A stretch of DNA of 64,000 nt from Tetmemena sp. SeJ-2015 (lineage: Eukaryota > Ciliophora > Spirotrichea > Sporadotrichida > Oxytrichidae), in assembly GCA_027382625.1 (NCBI GenBank), contig JAJKFJ010022908.1, positions 1 through 64,000 on the forward strand. Direction: 5' to 3'. The position numbers and the translations under genes were made by a program. Under the pieces are notes generated by a model, which was not told the DNA's origin, ran no database searches, and saw only the letters and a list, made by a program, of their open reading frames with translations. Positions 57,671 to 64,000 of this stretch are shown in pieces; position 1 is the stretch's first letter, and each line of letters begins with the position of its first letter.

Positions 57671-59911
57671 CTGATCTCTATTTGACATATTTACAGATCC
57701 AAGAATTTCTCTCTTGCTTTTCGTAATTTACTTTGATCCTCGTAGTGTCCTCTAACTTAATTCATAAGAAGAGAAGGGTCTTGAGCCACTTTAATAAAGT
57801 CTAGACGAAGAATCTAAAGCTGTTGAGTTTGGGTTCATAAGTGTATTTTCAGAGGGGTTATAGAGATGAATCTGTTGCTTTATTCTAAAATTTCTCAGGT
57901 CCTTTCCTTAACTCATCCTTTTCTCCAGCAACAGAGATTGCTTTTCATTAAGGAAGGAGGCCCTTGGTTTTGACCCGTGTAAGTTGACTTGACTCTCTTC
58001 ATCTTCTTTTGGACTCATTATCATTTTATCAGAGTTGAAGCTTGATGTTATGTAAATATTATTTTGGACATTTTATTCTGCCTAGAGACTGGTAACAAAA
58101 GCTTTATCGCTATTCACAGGACTCTATAAAGAACTCTAATTATTTAAGCTCTCTAAATCGTTGAGTAGCTTAAAATTTTCATAGCCAATGGTGTTAGTAT
58201 TCTAATTTAAATAATTAAAGTGGAAATTGCTCTAAGTCATATTCATTCTTTTAAGTCTTTGTTAAAACATTTGGTTTCTAATTGCGTTAAACACATCCTT
58301 ATTACTTAGAAAGGCTTCAAGCACTTGCTTCAACTCGTGTGATTTCAATTAATCTTTGTAAGCTGAGCCTAATGTAATTAGATCATCTTCAATATTTTTG
58401 TGCTGCATATTAAAAGTCTGGCTTTCTCCCAAACTGTAATTATCAAACTTCTTGGATCTTTCTTGATTTCGATGGCTCACAGCAGAACGGAGCCTTACTC
58501 TACTTAGATAAGTTTTTTAATCAGTTTGTCTTTAACTTTGTACTTCTTAAACACATTTATTGAATATTTTTTCTAGCTCAGTTGTCTAAGATGATATATT
58601 GAGCTCATTCTTTAAGTTTATAATTTCTTGTTTCTATAAATTGAGCTACTTCTTCTACATTTTTATTAGATTTCCTTGTCTATCTAAAAGCTGTTTGATG
58701 TAGATGTCAACCTGAGAAGTTACTATTTCGATTTAGTTAAGATTTTTAGTCTTGTGCAATAAGGAAAGTATAAATGCCTTGGGTTTTAGCTTTTAATCCT
58801 CAATGTCAACTTCAGTATTTTTGAAAATGTCTGTTTAAATGGGCTCTACTTTATCTATCTAGGTGCTATGAAATTTTCCCTTGAAAATATCTTGAATGAT
58901 TACTTTATAAGTATTGCTATCCATTTCTTACTTTATCCGCTTATAAGCATCTTCAACGATTTTATCCTTCTGTTATTGAGTTAGTTTATTTTTATTTTCA
59001 TCTGTGATTCCTTCCTTTCTCTTTATCTCCTCGATTATTTACTTGATTCCTCTTTATTTTTTCATCTTCAATCAATTTTTTTTAACTATTGTATGCCTAC
59101 AAATCCTTTATGATTTCTAATAGTTTTGTGATGCTCTCATGCTGGACTGAAATGTTTGTCCTCATGGACATATTTTCTTTTTTAACATTCTAAAGTGCCT
59201 TTTCTAGGAATTCTCTATCATCTTCAAGAATGCCATTTGCAGCCTTAATTCTCCTAATTTAGTCTTTCTTCTTCTCATTTAATTTAGAGAGACTCAGCGC
59301 CTCGTCTCTGAACCAGACAAAGGATTTGGTAAGGTTTGCAACTGTCAAATCCTTCTTGAGTTTGAACTACTGCTCAGAGAGGATTTTCTTCATTTAAACC
59401 AACTCCTTTTACTTTCATCATGTGACCCTAAATACAAAAAATGAGCAAAATAAAAATTTACTCTATAGGCGGAAACAAAGTCTAGTTCCTGCTTCTAAAG
59501 AATGCCATCTATCAAGTAGTCCATGCTTTCAATTTCTAAATGGATTGCATCATTCACTCTCTGCACTCTTTGCAGACCTTAGAGCTGTTGGTACTCTGTA
59601 GTTAGAAAATCCTCCTAGGTCATTCTTTAAGGTGAAGTTTTGGCTTTAAAAATACGAACTTATTTATAATCTTGAGTGATAGCTTTGTCCAAAAGCATCC
59701 CCGGAGGGTTGCAGTTCAACGATGACAGAGTCTTAACTCTGATAAAAGTATGAGCACCTAACTCTAATAAACTTACATCAAACTCAGGGATGATATTAAG
59801 TAGACCGTCATTAACTTAACTAATTTAATTGAAAGAGGAAATTTCCACTCCGACTTAGATCTGTCCTGTAACAGCTTATTGAAACTGTTAGCTATTTTAA
59901 GAAGAAGACAT
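57590..59911 (-). CDS. Coiled-coil protein, probably cytoskeletal
   Basis: Starts at ATG 59909-59911 (MSSSQNSQQFQQAVTGQIQV) and ends at TGA 57590-57592 (NRTLHDNLNL). A GT-AG intron lies at about 59737-59775, and a longer insert at about 59410-59470. The central coiled coil is well conserved in appearance: LTKSFVWFRDEALSLSKLNE, LEDDREFLEKALQNVKKENM, HESITKLLEIIKDL. The C-terminal region is S/R/N-rich with KREILGSVNMSNRDQSN. The WFRDEAL block recalls ciliary coiled-coil proteins of the CCDC77 type, but I am not certain. Several frame breaks between 58100 and 59080 were not resolved. It overlaps the 3' end of the giant disordered gene. Confidence 0.6.
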
Positions 59912-60099
59912 TTATTTATTCTTGCTTTAATAATCCTCCTAAATTAAACACGATCAAGAACAAAAAAGCCAAAAAATTAATTAAAATTAATGGTGAGCTT
60001 AACGAGTTCTCAAAATTAAATAAAACCAGTTCAAAACAGCATTTATCATAGTGAAATTTGAGAAACGACAACTTCATCTTATTCGAGTATGAATCTATC

Positions 60100-60474
60100 A
60101 TGGAAAATATTTGTGTCCTCTGGCTGCATTCTCACAATAATGGATTATCTGGAGCCTAAATTCATGCAAAGAAATTAAAACATTAACAAAAGATTCTATA
60201 ACTAATTTCTACCACGGCTTAGTTATATTCAAACCGTTCCAATAGTTCTAAGAGAGAAAAAGTAAGTTACTTTAATCGAAGTGTACGGTTGGCGAGCGAG
60301 GCTGCAAATAGATATCTCTAAAAGAATTCCTCGAAACCAGAGAAAAGTAGGAAAGGCAAATTAAGACAAGAGTAGACACATGATAGATCTCAATTTATAA
60401 AAGGGCACGCTTTCATACCTGCTGCATTAAAATTTAATCATACTAAACTTATAAGCTTATCTTCAAGAAATTGA
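60100..60474 (+). CDS. Small basic protein of unknown function
   Basis: One uninterrupted frame from ATG 60100 (MENICVLWLHSHNNGLSGAQ) to TGA 60472-60474, 124 codons, with TAA/TAG as Gln. The middle is charged and helical: KVSYFNRSVRLASEAANRYL, then QKNSSKPEKSRKGKLRQEQT. It ends FIKGHAFIPAALKFNHTKLI. No family is recognised. It is divergent from the coiled-coil gene, with start codons 189 bp apart. It may continue beyond the TGA through an IES into the next coding region. Confidence 0.5.
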
Positions 60475-60537
60475 TTATTTCTATATCTTTTTTAGTTGGC
60501 TAGCATTATATTTGTTTAATAATAGCAGTAAAAAGAA

Positions 60538-61215
60538 ATGATATACTCCAACTTCTTAGCCTTGAATTCAACTTAGCTAGTTCCAACTGGAGAAGTTCTC
60601 TGCATTTATGACCTTACAAGCTAATTTATTTTTTGCTAGAAATTAGTTGCAGAATAAAAATTGGCTCGACCATATTTAATTTAATTTTTGTCCCAAGTCT
60701 CACTTTGCGATGTTAGTAATAAAAAACATCTTACTCTTAATTGGAGGCATTAAATTTAAATTTGAGCATGATTGAGAGTTTACCGACGAATACTATCGAG
60801 GCTTTTGATATGGTGCAAAATAAATTACTGCAGGATTTTCCGAGCCTCATCTTTCCTACGACTACCTCTTTAGTACAGCAAATTAATTTTAAAATTGGAA
60901 GAGACAGAATATATGTGATAGGAACTTGCACTGAAGGGAGATAAATTTATTTATACTAAAACTAAAAATGAACTCTATTAGAATCTGGTTTATGTGTCTT
61001 ACTAGTTTGTATAAATACTTTAGCTAGAAGATACAAGCAACTATAAAGATCTGAAGTGGAAAGCCTATAAAATATAAAGTGAAATAGATGTGATACTCTC
61101 ATCTTGCCATTACAATTAATTTATAAATAATTTTATTACAGCTACAAGCTAGATGCAATCATACTCAAAAACTCAATAAAGAGCTTTGCTATGGATATCA
61201 ATTTAGATAAACATT
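60538..61215 (+). CDS. Possible beta-propeller-like protein, structure unresolved
   Basis: Coding-like pieces follow one another on the plus strand: ATG 60538 (MIYSNFLALNSTQLVPTGEV, CIYDLTSQFIFCQKL, SQVSLCDVSNKKHLTLNW), then SMIESLPTNTIEAFDMVQNK and INFKIGRDRIYVIGTCTEG (60770-60945), then YQNLVYVSYQFVQILQLEDT to SSCHYNQFINNFITATS (60975-61215). Frame changes separate them. The alternation of short beta-strands with turns resembles WD-type repeats, but no WD signature is complete. Start and end are tentative. The following 230 bp (61215-61450) are AT-rich without a gene. Confidence 0.45.
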
Positions 61216-61451
61216 AATTTTTTATTTTAATTAATTCATTTTAAATATTGAATACCTATAATATTATCAGATAAAAGATCTCATCCTAAGTACTTAAATA
61301 ACAAAATAAAGCTATCAATGAGGAAAGCAAATTTAAATTTCATCATTTAAACATTTTCTCTTTTTTAAATGGTTAACTATTTCCAATTCTAATGTTAAAT
61401 TAAAATGTTCAACTATTAAAGAGAGGGAGGGGAAAAAGTAAGAGAAATAGT

Positions 61452-62041
61452 TCATTCAAATAAAAAATATTTCCAAAAAATGAATTTATAATTTCTAAAT
61501 TTAGATAGCTTTATAGTTTTTTTCCTTTAGTTTTACTGATATAAATTCAACATAAAATTCGATGATTATGAAGGTTCAAACACCATCTTACACCTGATTT
61601 TTTGCTTCTCAAGCTTTTAAAGATCATTGAGAAAGTTATCTTGATTATCAAATGACTCTATTTTAGCTTTCTTTATATCTTCATAGTCCTAATTCCAGAT
61701 ATTCCTAATCTAGAAACTTTATCTTTTCTGCTTTAAAATTTAATCGGTTTGCAACCTCTGATATATGTCTTAATTCTCGAGAATACTTTGCAAGTCTTTT
61801 ACCTAGCTCCACTGACTTTTGTCCATGGGCTATCTGTTCTATTTTCCTTCAACTTATTAATTTAGATAAATTAATTGAACTCGTTCATAATTCCACATTG
61901 AATACTTTCGTTTCCTATCGCGGATCTCTTCAATGACTTGTCCAGATCTTCTGCTGCTGTTCTCTATAGTCTGATTCGTAGGAGACTTGGCTGGTGTTTT
62001 TATTTTTTATCCTTCTTTGGGCTTTTTGTCTGACCAGGCAT
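61452..62041 (-). CDS. Small coiled-coil protein
   Basis: Starts at ATG 62039-62041 (MPGQTKSPKKDKKQKHQPSL), 5 bp from the stop of the membrane-protein gene on the same strand. The middle is helical: QRTAAEDLDKSLKRSAIGNE, then after a frame change at about 61830 QVKDLQSILENQDIYQRLQT, and NWNQDYEDIKKAKIESF-type sequence. The last clear coding residues are LEKQKIRCKMVFEPS near 61575. The next in-frame TGA is at 61452-61454, so the end is uncertain. No family is recognised. TAA/TAG codons read as Gln. Confidence 0.55.
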
Positions 62042-62046
62042 CGTAA

Positions 62047-64000
<1,954 letters not shown>

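Overview
The window reads as germline (micronuclear) DNA of a hypotrich-type ciliate (Oxytricha/Stylonychia group). In every long reading frame TAA and TAG fall inside conserved protein sequence where glutamine fits, and only TGA ends proteins. Spliceosomal introns are short (about 25-50 bp in most cases, GT-AG). The non-coding DNA is very AT-rich.

The frames are also interrupted every few hundred bases by short AT-rich segments that are not GT-AG introns. In case after case such a segment lies between two copies of a 2-11 bp direct repeat, and removing it together with one repeat copy restores the frame of a recognisable protein. These look like internal eliminated sequences (IESs) with pointer repeats. 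The strongest evidence is a scrambled arginase-family gene. Its N-terminal part lies on the minus strand at 24164-24555 and the rest on the plus strand at 8785-9429. Both pieces share a 13-bp pointer that joins them in frame.

Layout. 1-4738: AT-rich, gene-poor, with a 1.4-kb imperfect palindrome and a few coding-like islands. 4739-7905 (-): an unknown protein and a cyclic-nucleotide-binding protein. 7982-9429 (+): adenylate kinase and the arginase C-terminal part. 9453-17871 (-): EF-hand protein, an HFxxG-motif protein, a very long coiled-coil/zinc-knuckle gene, an unknown protein, and mitochondrial RsmH. 18007-25881: bL9m, a second large cNMP-binding gene, an HFxxG repeat protein, the arginase N-terminal part (-) and a SHIPPO/STPG protein. 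25931-33503: EF-hand protein, unknown protein, two purine nucleoside phosphorylase-like genes and a helicase-like ATPase. 33575-35935: a DD34E transposase element between 49-bp direct repeats. 36013-36921: an uninterrupted zinc-finger/MT-A70 methyltransferase gene. 37313-44444: RUS/DUF647 protein, Ctf8, sirtuin and a three-module calcyphosin-like protein. 44671-61215: large Q/N-rich and coiled-coil genes, a secreted membrane protein and small unknown genes. 61452-64000 (-): a small coiled-coil gene and a multi-pass membrane protein; the latter contains an IES with a poly-A/poly-C tract.

Many products are of the axonemal or calcium-signalling type (EF-hand, SHIPPO, cNMP-binding, coiled coil), as expected for a ciliate. 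Several ends and starts are approximate because the IES/MDS structure can only be solved fully against the macronuclear genome. All translations were done by hand. Apparent frame changes could in part be sequencing errors, but their coincidence with direct repeats argues against that as the general explanation.
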